From: Cytophagales bacterium
GTDB taxonomy: Bacteria > Bacteroidota > Bacteroidia > Cytophagales > JAAEPT01
DNA length: 11,636 nt
Direction of reading: 5' to 3'
Assembly (NCBI GenBank): GCA_011524675.1
Contig: WTJX01000151.1
Location: forward strand, 1-11,636
The position numbers and the translations under genes were made by a program. Within the stretch, counting starts at the first letter, position 1, and each line of letters begins with the position of its first letter. Below, piece by piece: positions 1 to 6,733 of this stretch. The notes beneath the pieces were generated by a model that had not been told where the DNA came from, did not search any database, and saw nothing but the letters and a program-made list of their open reading frames with translations.

Positions 1-614
1 GAGTATATGCTACCGTCTTCTGGGGTTTTGATGTCTGGGTGTGAAAGGCAAAACTCTCCGATGGATGGGTCGTAGGTAAAGCCGTTTACGCCATGTCCTG
101 TAGTATATACGAGCATGGTACTTGATCCATAGACGATATATCCTGCTGCTATTTGGTTTTTTCCTTGTTGCAAACAGTCTTGCAATGTCCCTGGACCACT
201 TTCGGAAGTCCTTCTGTAAATACTAAATATTGTTCCTATGGAGACATTGTACTCTATATTGGACGAACCGTCAAGTGGGTCAAAGAGTACAACGTACTGC
301 GGGTCTTTGGATAGGTTGTCTGTGATGGCTAGAAAGGTATCGTTTTCTTCTGAAGCGATGACACAACACTCATCACCAGAGGATAATGCTTCTATGAGCT
401 GCTCGTTGGCAAAGACATCTAGTTTTTTTTGGTCTTCTCCTTGTATGTTGGTGTTACCGTTGTAACCGAAAACATCCAAAAGACCTGCTTTGTTCACCTC
501 TCTGTTGATGATCTTGGCAGCTATACCTATATCTCTTAGAAGTCTTGACAACTCTCCTTTGGCATAAGGAAAATCTTTTTGCCTTTCTATAATGAACTGA
601 CCTAATGTTTTCAT
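1..614 (-). CDS. fbp: Class I fructose-1,6-bisphosphatase, N-terminal part (runs off left edge)
   Basis: The enzyme hydrolyses fructose-1,6-bisphosphate to fructose-6-phosphate and phosphate, the committed cytosolic step of gluconeogenesis. My reverse-strand translation from the ATG at 612-614 gives MKTLGQFIIERQKDF and remains open for 204 codons to the window edge. Full-length members have about 330-340 residues, so roughly 60% is present and the C-terminal substrate-binding part is missing. Family signatures seen are ASEEND (residues 87-92) and FDPLDGSSNIEYNVSIGTIF (111-130); the acidic residues E89/E90, D112 and D115 match the divalent-metal ligands of this family. The N-terminal helix region (residues 1-40) is also typical. 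It shares its strand with the upstream moxR but is separated by 598 non-coding bases, so it is probably transcribed independently. The start codon lies inside a sequence repeated twice more upstream. Identification is secure; the missing end cannot be assessed. Confidence 0.95.
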   Translation of the reverse strand, partial: MKTLGQFIIERQKDFPYAKGELSRLLRDIGIAAKIINREVNKAGLLDVFGYNGNTNIQGEDQKKLDVFANEQLIEALSSGDECCVIASEENDTFLAITDNLSKDPQYVVLFDPLDGSSNIEYNVSIGTIFSIYRRTSESGPGTLQDCLQQGKNQIAAGYIVYGSSTMLVYTTGHGVNGFTYDPSIGEFCLSHPDIKTPEDGSIY

Positions 615-920
615 AAGTTTAAAATCTGAATTTGTATTTTAATCATTCCCTTGTGTGGTGAGAGCTACCTTAACCTTAGTTTTTTTCGCTCCCGCCGTGC
701 GGGTTTCATAAGTTTAAAATGTATTCAAGTGTTCTTGTATTCGAGTATTCAAGTTGAAAAAGCCTTGCGCAATGAGCTATGGACTTTAAGTTTATAGTCA
801 TGGGCTTACCTGTTCGGTATTAACGCCACATTAAACATTTGACGTGCGGGTTTCATGCGTTTAAAAATCAAAATTTGTATTTTCACGATGACCTTGCGCG
901 CACTGGCTCTTGGCTAAAAA
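606..920 (-). repeat. Three related copies of the fbp leader/start region
   Basis: The 17-mer TTTCATAAGTTTAAAAT occurs at 609-625, where its CAT is the fbp start codon, and again at 704-720. A third version, TTTCATGCGTTTAAAA, is at 851-866. The first and third copies stay alignable for about 60 bases (AATTTGTATTTT, then CCTTGTGTG or CCTTGCGCG); the second also has CCTTGCGC further on. Copies two and three share the 14-mer CGTGCGGGTTTCAT at 696-709 and 843-856. On the minus strand each of these two carries an ATG opening a very short frame, MKPARRERKKLRLR at 665-709 and MKPARQMFNVALIPNR at 806-856. These look like repeat by-products, although leader peptides cannot be excluded. Confidence 0.6.
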
Positions 921-1212
921 CAGATTAAGGCTAATTTATATCCTACAGACCTCTTTTTAAATATGCTTATCTCCTAATTTATATATTTTAGGTCATAAGT
1001 CCTAATTTTATAAAACAAATATATTGAACTCTACTCAGCTATACTAGTAACTGTATTGAAGACGATTATTAGAAGGCTTTGCAAAACCATCTTTTGCACT
1101 TATTCAGCGTTATACAACATTTTAAAATCCTCATTTACAATCAGTAAACTGCGGTTTTAAAATATTGAAAGCCTTGACTAAGCACAAAACCTTATCTATG
1201 CAAAGCCTTCTA
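615..1212. other. 598-base gene-free region between moxR and fbp
   Basis: I find no convincing gene here. The left half (to about 920) holds the fbp-leader repeats and a GC-rich hairpin at 691-703 (CCCGC-CGT-GCGGG). That hairpin is followed only by TTT on the plus strand and by no T-run on the minus strand, so it is a poor terminator. The stretch 921-1069 is very AT-rich and carries repeated CCTAATTTTATA-like words. A TATATTTG box on the minus strand at 1016-1023 fits the Bacteroidota TAnnTTTG -7 consensus, but it has no visible -33 partner and lies 400 bases from fbp. The right end (1070-1212) is the nested inverted-repeat element listed separately. Confidence 0.6.
1070..1212. repeat. 143-bp element with 14-bp perfect terminal inverted repeats and nested stems
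   Basis: TAGAAGGCTTTGCA at 1070-1083 is the exact reverse complement of TGCAAAGCCTTCTA at 1199-1212. Inside lie a 7-bp hairpin, TGCAAAA/TTTTGCA (1080-1098, loop of 5), and an 11-bp stem with one bulged T (1119-1130 with 1153-1163) enclosing a further TTTAC/GTAAA hairpin (1134-1148). A half-copy of the terminal motif, AAAGCCTT, recurs at 1168-1175. The right end abuts the moxR stop codon (1213-1215), and a possible 3-base direct repeat ATT flanks the 13-bp form of the arms. It could be a MITE-like non-autonomous element, a structured 3' end of the moxR transcript, or a small RNA. No coding capacity is visible. Confidence 0.6.
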
Positions 1213-2163
1213 TTAGAGTAGTTTGGAGATAATATCAGCTTCGCTGAGTCCTTCTGCTTCTGCTTTGAAGTTTTTTACGATTCTGTGTCTCAGTGTAGGT
1301 AGTGCTATGGCTTTGACATCTTCTATGTCTGGCGAGAACTTACCATGCAATAGGGCGTGGCATTTTGCTCCTGCGATCAAAAACTGTGATGCTCTTGGTC
1401 CTGCTCCCCATGACAAGAACTCTTGGGTTACTTCTGGGGCAAACTCTGACTGTGGTCTAGTTTTGTGTACGAGCTTAACGGCATACTCTATCACATTGTC
1501 TGGTACAGGTACTTGCGTGATAAGGCTTTGGTACTGTAGCAGTTTTTCTTTGGTGATGACTTTTTGGATACTTGCCGTATCTACTTTCCCTCTTTTGACT
1601 ACTTCCATCTCTGTTTGGAAAGAGGGGTATGATAGGCTTATCATAAACATGAAGCGGTCTAGTTGTGCTTCTGGAAGTGGATACGTTCCTTCTTGCTCTA
1701 TAGGGTTTTGTGTGGCTAGTACAAAGAATGGTTCATCTAAGTTATATTTTTTTCCTGCAATGGTTACGGACTTTTCTTGCATTGACTCTAGGAGTGCCGA
1801 CTGTGTTTTTGGCGGGGTACGGTTGATCTCGTCTGCCAAGACGATGTTTGAGAATATAGGCCCTTGTATAAACTTGAAGTCTCTGTTGGCGTCGAGGGTT
1901 TCTGCGCCAAGGATGTCTGATGGCATCAAGTCTGGCGTAAACTGGATTCTGTTGAAGTCCATGTCTAATGCATTGGAGATGGTCTGTATCAAAAGTGTTT
2001 TTGCCAAACCAGGTACCCCTACCAAAAGACAATGTCCTTTGCAAAAGATGGCGGTAAGGAGGGTATCTACTACCTCTTCTTGCCCTATGATGACTTTGCC
2101 TATTTCTTTTTTTAATGCAATAAACTGTTGCTGTATTTCCTCTGCTAATTTTACTTCGCTCAT
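1213..2163 (-). CDS. MoxR-family AAA+ ATPase
   Basis: This is a 316-residue cytoplasmic MoxR AAA+ ATPase, a family thought to act as chaperone-like ATPases in the maturation or activation of protein complexes, often with VWA-domain partners. Motifs are complete: Walker A GVPGLAKT (residues 49-56), Walker B IVLADEINR (107-115, catalytic D111/E112), sensor 1 ATQNP (150-154), the PEAQLDRF segment (164-171) and the sensor-2 region GAGPRASQ (253-260). The C-terminal lid ends normally in AEGLSEADIISKLL. Length is typical. The start is the ATG at 2161-2163; no Shine-Dalgarno site is visible. Many MoxR genes are followed by DUF58 and VWA (Bat) genes, but here the downstream gene is fbp, so its partner must lie elsewhere. 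It follows the surA block, a neighbourhood known in Bacteroidota, yet a 318-base gap suggests its own promoter. Confidence 0.93.
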   Translation of the reverse strand: MSEVKLAEEIQQQFIALKKEIGKVIIGQEEVVDTLLTAIFCKGHCLLVGVPGLAKTLLIQTISNALDMDFNRIQFTPDLMPSDILGAETLDANRDFKFIQGPIFSNIVLADEINRTPPKTQSALLESMQEKSVTIAGKKYNLDEPFFVLATQNPIEQEGTYPLPEAQLDRFMFMISLSYPSFQTEMEVVKRGKVDTASIQKVITKEKLLQYQSLITQVPVPDNVIEYAVKLVHKTRPQSEFAPEVTQEFLSWGAGPRASQFLIAGAKCHALLHGKFSPDIEDVKAIALPTLRHRIVKNFKAEAEGLSEADIISKLL

Positions 2164-2197
2164 AAACTATAAACTATATGTGATGAATCATTTTATT

Positions 2198-2256
2198 GTA
2201 TCTGTTCGGTATGGCACGCGCTGTGTTTTAGCTTTTCTTGATTTTTCACTAAACAC
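2198..2256 (-). repeat. Dispersed intergenic repeat, copy A
   Basis: Read on the minus strand, this 59-base block aligns without gaps to 11459-11517 on the plus strand. I count 44 of 59 identical positions, including a 17-base exact core TTTAGTGAAAAATCAAG. The outer part ends in TACCGAACAG, a word that also occurs on the minus strand at 810-820 within the fbp leader region. It lies in the presumed 5' leader of moxR. Confidence 0.6.
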
Positions 2257-2310
2257 TTTGAGCTTTAGTCATGCGAAGAAACCGAAAAATATCGTATTTA
2301 AGTAGTTGAC

Positions 2311-2318
2311 CAAAAATA
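2311..2318 (-). promoter_or_regulatory. Possible -7 promoter element for moxR
   Basis: The minus strand reads TATTTTTG, matching the Bacteroidota -7 consensus TAnnTTTG. A TTG at 2333-2335 could serve as an upstream element, but at 14 bases the spacing is shorter than usual. Transcription would begin near 2304 and leave a leader of about 140 bases containing repeat copy A. In AT-rich DNA such a match is expected by chance. Confidence 0.2.
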
Positions 2319-2386
2319 CTTATGATAAAACACAATTATTTTTGCCCGCCTACTTGCCTCTTGAATCTACGTTTTATTAAAAAAAA

Positions 2387-2432
2387 AGCTAACAGCTAAA
2401 AGCTCATGAGAAAGAAGATGTGGTTCGCCGAA
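2387..2432 (+). repeat. Dispersed intergenic repeat, short copy C
   Basis: AGCTAACAGCTAAAAGCT (2387-2404) is followed by ATGTGGTTCGCCGAA (2418-2432). The same two blocks in the same order occur at 11421-11445 (AGCTAACTGC, then TAAAGGCTAACAGCT) and 11495-11509 (ATGTGGTTTACCGAA, 13 of 15 identical). The middle part present in the right-hand copy is missing here. Confidence 0.5.
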
Positions 2433-2481
2433 AGCTTTCTTTTTTACTGTATTGGTTCTCTCCTACGTTTACAGGATCAAG

Positions 2482-2829
2482 TTATTTAAGAATGCTACAG
2501 TCTTTGTATTTCTCGTCTATATATAAATAAAAGTCTTGCTTTGCTTTTCCTAACCAATCGTTAAACAACCTTGACTTCTTTTCTATGAGTGCAGAGCTTT
2601 GTATTTGTTGGTAATCCATCTCTAGGTTGACTACATGTGGCGGAGTTTTAGACTTGAAATATACTATTCTCATTCTTTTTTCACCTGCTTTGTCTTGATA
2701 AATCAATGGCTTGGTGATGTTCCCTACTTTCATAGTATCTAAGATAAAATAGATATCTGGTGTAAGATCTTTTGTTTCTATTTTGGTCGAGCCTGTATTT
2801 CCGTCTAAAATGAACCCCCCACTTCCACT
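2482..2829 (-). pseudogene. C-terminal part of SurA, cut off by an in-frame stop codon
   Basis: After the TAA at 2830-2832 the same reading frame continues without a break for 115 residues to a second TAA at 2482-2484. The first 32 codons read SGSGGFILDG, then NTGSTKIETK, then DLTPDIYFILDT. They continue into MKVGNITKPLIYQDKAG and MRIVYFKSKTPPH, which complete the second parvulin domain, and a C-terminal helix ending YIDEKYKDCSILK, as expected for Bacteroidota SurA. An ATG at 2731-2733 could start an 83-residue fragment, but that would lack a signal peptide and half the domain and is unlikely to be a gene in its own right. With the upstream part the gene would be about 455 codons (from 3852), the normal family size. 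No frameshift or other lesion is visible. Confidence 0.85.
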
Positions 2830-3810
2830 TTAATAAGGGTCAACAGAATGCTTAGAAGCTAACTTTTGAAAACTCTGTTCTCCATTGAGCACAAGTGTAC
2901 GTAAACTGTCTAGCATTGCTCCTGCTTTGACAAAATCTTGACTAGAAAATACTGGGCGCAATAGGATATGCCTAGAGTTATATGTATTCCCTCTTCTTTC
3001 GATGAGTTGTATTAGGTGAAAGCCAAATTGTGTTTCTACAACATCTGATATCTCTCCAGGCTGTAAGCTAAGTGCTGCAGCTTCATACTCTGGAGCAAAA
3101 AGGCCTCTTTTGGTAAAGCCTGTTTCTCCACCAGCCATTTTTGAGGCATTGTCTTGCGAATATATTTTTGCTAAGTCTATAAAGCTCTCCTCTCCTGCTT
3201 CTATCTTGTTTTTGAAGCCTCGAAGCATCTCTTTGAGCCTTGTTCTTTCATTATCGTTCATAGGCGGCTCTACTACGATATGTGCTACTTGTACTTGTGA
3301 TGATAAATAAGGAAGGCTGTCTTTAGGTATTTGTTTAAAAAACTTTTTCACTTCTGATGGTGTAATTTTTGCGGAAAAAAGAATCCCTCTCTTCATCTCC
3401 TCGGCAATAAGTTGTTCTCTCACTTGATCTCTCATCTCATCTTTGATGGTTCTCATACTTTTACCCAAATGCTGCTCCAATAGTTTAGGATCTCTACCTT
3501 GAAGCACTTTGTTTATTCTGTCATCAAGGTTTCTTTCTACTTCTGACTCTGGTACGGTTACAGAGTCTATTTCTGCTTTAGCGACTAATAATTTATTAAT
3601 GATAAGATTCTCTAATACGCCACAACGCAGATCAGCTTTGGAGAACATAGCCGGATTCAATGATAGTTCGTCGTAGGTTTTCTGCACGTCTGACTCTAAA
3701 ATAATTTGGTCATCTACCTTTGCTACTATTTTATCTAATGAGGTTAGCTTTTGTTGTGCCAGTGTAACGACACTAAAGATACTAAGAATGAATAATTGAA
3801 TATATTTCAA
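2830..3810 (-). CDS. surA: SurA-like periplasmic chaperone/peptidyl-prolyl isomerase, truncated by an in-frame TAA
   Basis: SurA is a periplasmic chaperone with parvulin domains that escorts outer-membrane proteins to the Bam complex. No ATG precedes the conserved part. The TTG at 3808-3810 gives an ideal secretion signal (MKYIQLFILSIFSVVTLA, cut before QQKL); a TTG at 3850-3852 would add 14 residues and overlap the upstream gene by 17 bases. Residue numbers below count from 3852. The SurA N domain begins LDKIVAKVDDQIILESDV (39-56). Parvulin domain 1 runs from VAHIVVEP (189-196) to TQFGFHLIQLIERR (274-287). Parvulin domain 2 begins SRHILLRP (293-300) and is cut at HSVDPY (335-340) by TAA at 2830-2832. 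The product as read lacks most of domain 2 and the C-terminal segment. It is the last gene of the folding-factor block. Confidence 0.85.
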   Translation of the reverse strand: MKYIQLFILSIFSVVTLAQQKLTSLDKIVAKVDDQIILESDVQKTYDELSLNPAMFSKADLRCGVLENLIINKLLVAKAEIDSVTVPESEVERNLDDRINKVLQGRDPKLLEQHLGKSMRTIKDEMRDQVREQLIAEEMKRGILFSAKITPSEVKKFFKQIPKDSLPYLSSQVQVAHIVVEPPMNDNERTRLKEMLRGFKNKIEAGEESFIDLAKIYSQDNASKMAGGETGFTKRGLFAPEYEAAALSLQPGEISDVVETQFGFHLIQLIERRGNTYNSRHILLRPVFSSQDFVKAGAMLDSLRTLVLNGEQSFQKLASKHSVDPY

Positions 3811-3835
3811 GGCAATAATTTGTTTGGTAAAAAAA

Positions 3836-4696
3836 TTAATAGAACACTTCAAAAGATTTGTCTTTTACTGCTTTAGAATAAATCTCTTTTTCCATTCTAT
3901 CTATCAGTTCTGTTCTTTTTTTATTCAAAAGTATGTTTTTAATTCTTGATTCCACAAACTCAAAGGGAGATATTTTACTTTTTAGCTTATAATCATTGAT
4001 TTTTAACAAGTAAGTATATGCACTATCGGAGACAATGCCCAAAGATTTATTGTTTTTGAGAAACTGTATTTCATTGGCTAACTTAGGCTCAAAGGGTGTC
4101 GCTTCTAATAATTCTCTCATCTCTACCCACAGTGTATCGTTGAGGTGATAGTTAGAGGCAAACTGATAGCAATAGTCATTGAACTCTTCTCTCTCATGTG
4201 GATCTGTAGAAGCAAACATTGACTTCACGTCGCTAATGTTTGGTGCGTCTATAGGCAACTTGGTATAAACCCCTTTGATGATGGTAGTCCTCAAAAGGAA
4301 GTCTTCAAGATGAGCATCATAATAGTCTTTGATGGTTTGCTTGGCGATGGTGGAGTCCAAGTTTTTACGTAAATAACTTGTTCTGTATTGATGCAAAGCG
4401 AGTTGATATTTTAACTCATTTAGCTGTTTCTCTATAGAAGCCTCATCAAAATCTTCGTTATTGAACACCTCTTTTTCCATCATTTTTTTTCTTACCCAGT
4501 TATCTACAAAGCTACGGACGAGCTGCGCGCTATCTGCATCATTTGTAATATTGGGTAGGTTGGCATATACTTCTTCGCGGTATAGCACATCATTGTCTAT
4601 GCGAGCCAATAGGTATTTTTCTCCTTTGTTATTTATATAATTACACGAAGGAAAAACTAAGGTAACAAGTATGCCTAATAGGTATATTTTCTTCAA
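3836..4696 (-). CDS. SurA-N-like lipoprotein without a parvulin domain
   Basis: This 286-residue protein has a short lysine-rich start, a hydrophobic stretch and a lipobox-like site VFPSC (C18), so it is probably an envelope lipoprotein. The mature start, YLLARIDNDVLYREEV (residues 28-43), resembles the opening of SurA-type N-terminal domains (compare VAKVDDQIILESDV of the next gene). It is followed by a long charged helical region, including WVRKKMMEKEVF (67-78). I see no parvulin core (no HILL or GYH-type motifs), so isomerase activity is not expected; a substrate-binding or scaffolding role is an inference. The start is a TTG (4694-4696), seven bases after the stop of the larger isomerase gene; no in-frame ATG fits. 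The same three-gene order occurs in other Bacteroidota, usually annotated as hypothetical or isomerase-like. Coding status is firm, function uncertain. Confidence 0.8.
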   Translation of the reverse strand: MKKIYLLGILVTLVFPSCNYINNKGEKYLLARIDNDVLYREEVYANLPNITNDADSAQLVRSFVDNWVRKKMMEKEVFNNEDFDEASIEKQLNELKYQLALHQYRTSYLRKNLDSTIAKQTIKDYYDAHLEDFLLRTTIIKGVYTKLPIDAPNISDVKSMFASTDPHEREEFNDYCYQFASNYHLNDTLWVEMRELLEATPFEPKLANEIQFLKNNKSLGIVSDSAYTYLLKINDYKLKSKISPFEFVESRIKNILLNKKRTELIDRMEKEIYSKAVKDKSFEVFY

Positions 4697-4703
4697 AACT
4701 TCT

Positions 4704-6665
4704 TTATTTTTTGATTAATTGCTGAACAGATGCTTCGTTTATCAATACATGATATTTACTTCTCAATGCCTGTACCCATTCTTTTTCTAATTGTTTTTGG
4801 TAATCAGAGATAACAATACCTTTTACTTTTTTGAACTCTTTGGTTGATGGGGGCAGTAGTTCTTCTACTAAGATGTATAGGTATTGCTGTTGTTCTTTTA
4901 TGAGTTGAGGTCTCTTCTCAAACACAAATGCTGGCGGTGTCTTGGAATGTCCTTGCTCATATACATATTCTTCTACACTTATGCTCAAAGTTTTATTCTC
5001 GTCTAGCCATAGGTCTATTTGCTCTTTTGTCTTTCCACTTGTGTGTAACTGTTTGATCTTTTCTATACTTTGCTTGTCTTTGCTAGCATATACGAGGGTC
5101 TTTGCGCGTTGCTTGTAGTTGTAGTTTTGTATATGCTCTTGATAATATGATTTGAGTGCAGAGGTATCGTCTGTTGCTTTTTTCCACACTTTTTGATTCA
5201 TCAAGTCAAAGAGCATGATGCCTTCCTTATATTCTTTGACTATACGTCGGTACTCAGGATGTTTCTTGGGCAGTTGGCTCATCTCGTAGGCTATGAGTTG
5301 GTCGTTTTTGAATTGATTGTATAGTTGTTCTATGGCAAAGGCAGCTTTTTTTTGTTTAAAGCTATTCTTTTTCGTTAAGATAAAACGGTAAAACGAATGA
5401 AGCGTGTATGATGAGTCTCCTATGACAAAGAGTTCTTTATCTCTTAGGGTGCTATGCGTCTCTACTATCCAATGCTTTCCATGTAATATAGAGTCTATCT
5501 CTGTGATGGTTGCTTGCTGTTGGTGAATACCCGATTCTGTACATCCATTTTGTGCAATAAGCTTCTGAGCAAGTTTTTGCTTAGCCAGTTGAGAGCGTTC
5601 ATTTTTCTTTATTTTAGTTGTCAACTCTTCTTTTGCTTGTTCAAAAGTTTGCAGTGGATCTTTTTTTACTAGTTTGATGATATGGTAGCCAAACTGTGTC
5701 TTTATAGGCTTAGAAAAGTCTCCTTCTTGCGCGAGGGCATATGCTGCGTCCTCGAATGCTTGTGAACCTATTCCTCCTGTAGAAAAAGGTTTTAGCAAGC
5801 CCCCATTTTGCTTAGTAGCACCGTGTTCGCTATACTCTTTACATACACTATCCCAGTCCGCACCTGTAAGTAACTTTGCATAAGCTTCGTTTATTTTTTG
5901 GTTTGCTTGTTTATTTTTTTGAGATGTCATGATATGCCTGGTAGTAATCATACCCTTCGCCTTTCTTCTGTCAAACACTTTCAAGATATGGTAGCCATAG
6001 CTTGTTCGTACGATGTCTGAAACTTGTCCTGTTGGTGTGTTGTAACATGCAGTTTCAAAAGAATATACCATACGCAAAGCAGAAAAATAGCCCAAATCTC
6101 CTTTGTTTACTTTGACAGAAGGATCTTGTGAGTACTTTAAAGCTGCGGCTTCAAAGTCTATCGTATTATTTAGGATGCTGTCTCTGATAGCACTTATTTT
6201 TTGGTAAACAGCAAGCGTATCTGCTGGTATAGCGTCTTCTGCTATTTTCAATAGTATGTGAGAAGCTTTTATTTCTTCTTGATTTCTATTGAATGCTTCT
6301 TTTACTAGTTCTTCGATGTAGGCTTCGTCTGACATATAAGGACGTGCCAGTTGTTTTTTATAACTTTCTAACTCTTTTATAAAAGTTTGCCCCGTATCCA
6401 TTTGTAGAAAGGCGGCATCTTTTACTTTGAGTTTAAAATTTGTAAAGAGTTCTAGATACTCTCTAATACTTTGTTCTTGATAGAATGTACTGTCTTTTTT
6501 CCTATTTTTCTCATAGGCATATTTGAATTCGCTGGTAGGAATTTGATTTCCATCTATGGTAAGGATATACGACTCTTGTTTGGTACTGACTGTGCTGCTT
6601 TTATGACAAGAAACAAAAAGACATACCATGAAAGCATGCCATAAGATTAGGTGTCTATAGTTCAT
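4704..6665 (-). CDS. PpiC/SurA-type peptidyl-prolyl isomerase lipoprotein with two parvulin domains
   Basis: This 653-residue envelope protein probably assists folding of secreted and outer-membrane proteins by prolyl cis-trans isomerisation. The N-terminus has a signal peptide ending in a lipobox-like LFVSC (C20). A SurA-N-like segment follows (YILTIDGNQIPTSEFKYAY, 33-51). Parvulin domain 1 spans about 131-233 (KASHILLK at 133-140; SYGYHILKVFDRR at 222-234). Domain 2 spans about 240-335 (TTRHIMTS at 241-248; TQFGYHIIKLVKK at 323-335). The remaining 300 residues are a lysine- and glutamine-rich, mostly helical region with no domain I recognise. The start is the ATG at 6663-6665, without a clear Shine-Dalgarno site. 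It heads the folding-factor block, 68 bases after the kinase gene and seven before the lipoprotein gene, so cotranscription with both is likely. Confidence 0.9.
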   Translation of the reverse strand: MNYRHLILWHAFMVCLFVSCHKSSTVSTKQESYILTIDGNQIPTSEFKYAYEKNRKKDSTFYQEQSIREYLELFTNFKLKVKDAAFLQMDTGQTFIKELESYKKQLARPYMSDEAYIEELVKEAFNRNQEEIKASHILLKIAEDAIPADTLAVYQKISAIRDSILNNTIDFEAAALKYSQDPSVKVNKGDLGYFSALRMVYSFETACYNTPTGQVSDIVRTSYGYHILKVFDRRKAKGMITTRHIMTSQKNKQANQKINEAYAKLLTGADWDSVCKEYSEHGATKQNGGLLKPFSTGGIGSQAFEDAAYALAQEGDFSKPIKTQFGYHIIKLVKKDPLQTFEQAKEELTTKIKKNERSQLAKQKLAQKLIAQNGCTESGIHQQQATITEIDSILHGKHWIVETHSTLRDKELFVIGDSSYTLHSFYRFILTKKNSFKQKKAAFAIEQLYNQFKNDQLIAYEMSQLPKKHPEYRRIVKEYKEGIMLFDLMNQKVWKKATDDTSALKSYYQEHIQNYNYKQRAKTLVYASKDKQSIEKIKQLHTSGKTKEQIDLWLDENKTLSISVEEYVYEQGHSKTPPAFVFEKRPQLIKEQQQYLYILVEELLPPSTKEFKKVKGIVISDYQKQLEKEWVQALRSKYHVLINEASVQQLIKK

Positions 6666-6733
6666 ATATTGCTATTGGGGACTTAATGTTTTTAGTAATA
6701 CGTTGGGCTTATCAAAAGAATATCGTTAGGCGT

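Larger units (their letters stand above)
2164..2481. other. 318-base intergenic region with repeat remnants
   Basis: No gene is visible between surA and moxR. The stretch contains a copy of a dispersed 59-bp repeat on the minus strand (2198-2256) and a shorter related block at 2387-2432; both have a counterpart near the right end of the window. Directly upstream of moxR is a small tandem repeat (ATAAACTATAAACTAT, 2162-2177). No hairpin followed by a T-run is seen after the surA stop. Confidence 0.55.

Noticed and set aside
238..465. Plus-strand frame of 75 codons
   Set aside because: It is antisense to the conserved metal-binding part of fbp and has no independent support.
691..703. GC-rich hairpin as a terminator for moxR
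   Set aside because: On the minus strand it is followed by GAGCG and then A residues, not a T-run. It lies about 500 bases past the moxR stop and is part of the repeated leader sequence.
665..856. Two short MKPAR peptides as genuine genes
   Set aside because: They are 14 and 16 residues long, lack ribosome-binding sites and arise from a repeated DNA word, so they are reported as part of the repeat and not as coding sequences.
844..1069. Possible CRISPR or regularly spaced repeat array in the spacer
   Set aside because: The repeats are imperfect, few and unevenly spaced (95 and 147 bases), with no spacer-like structure and no cas genes.
1223..2305. Long open frame on the plus strand (360 codons)
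   Set aside because: It lies antisense to moxR, whose ATPase motifs are complete. The predicted protein has no recognisable domain and is rich in Ser and Cys, as expected for a shadow frame.
2482..2733. Independent 83-residue small gene starting at the ATG at 2731-2733
   Set aside because: The sequence continues a parvulin domain begun upstream in the same frame, so it is the tail of surA and not a separate gene.
2830..2832. TAA reassigned to an amino acid in this organism
   Set aside because: guaB, moxR, both isomerase-block lipoproteins, the phosphatase, the STAS gene and the surA tail all end in TAA at natural ends.
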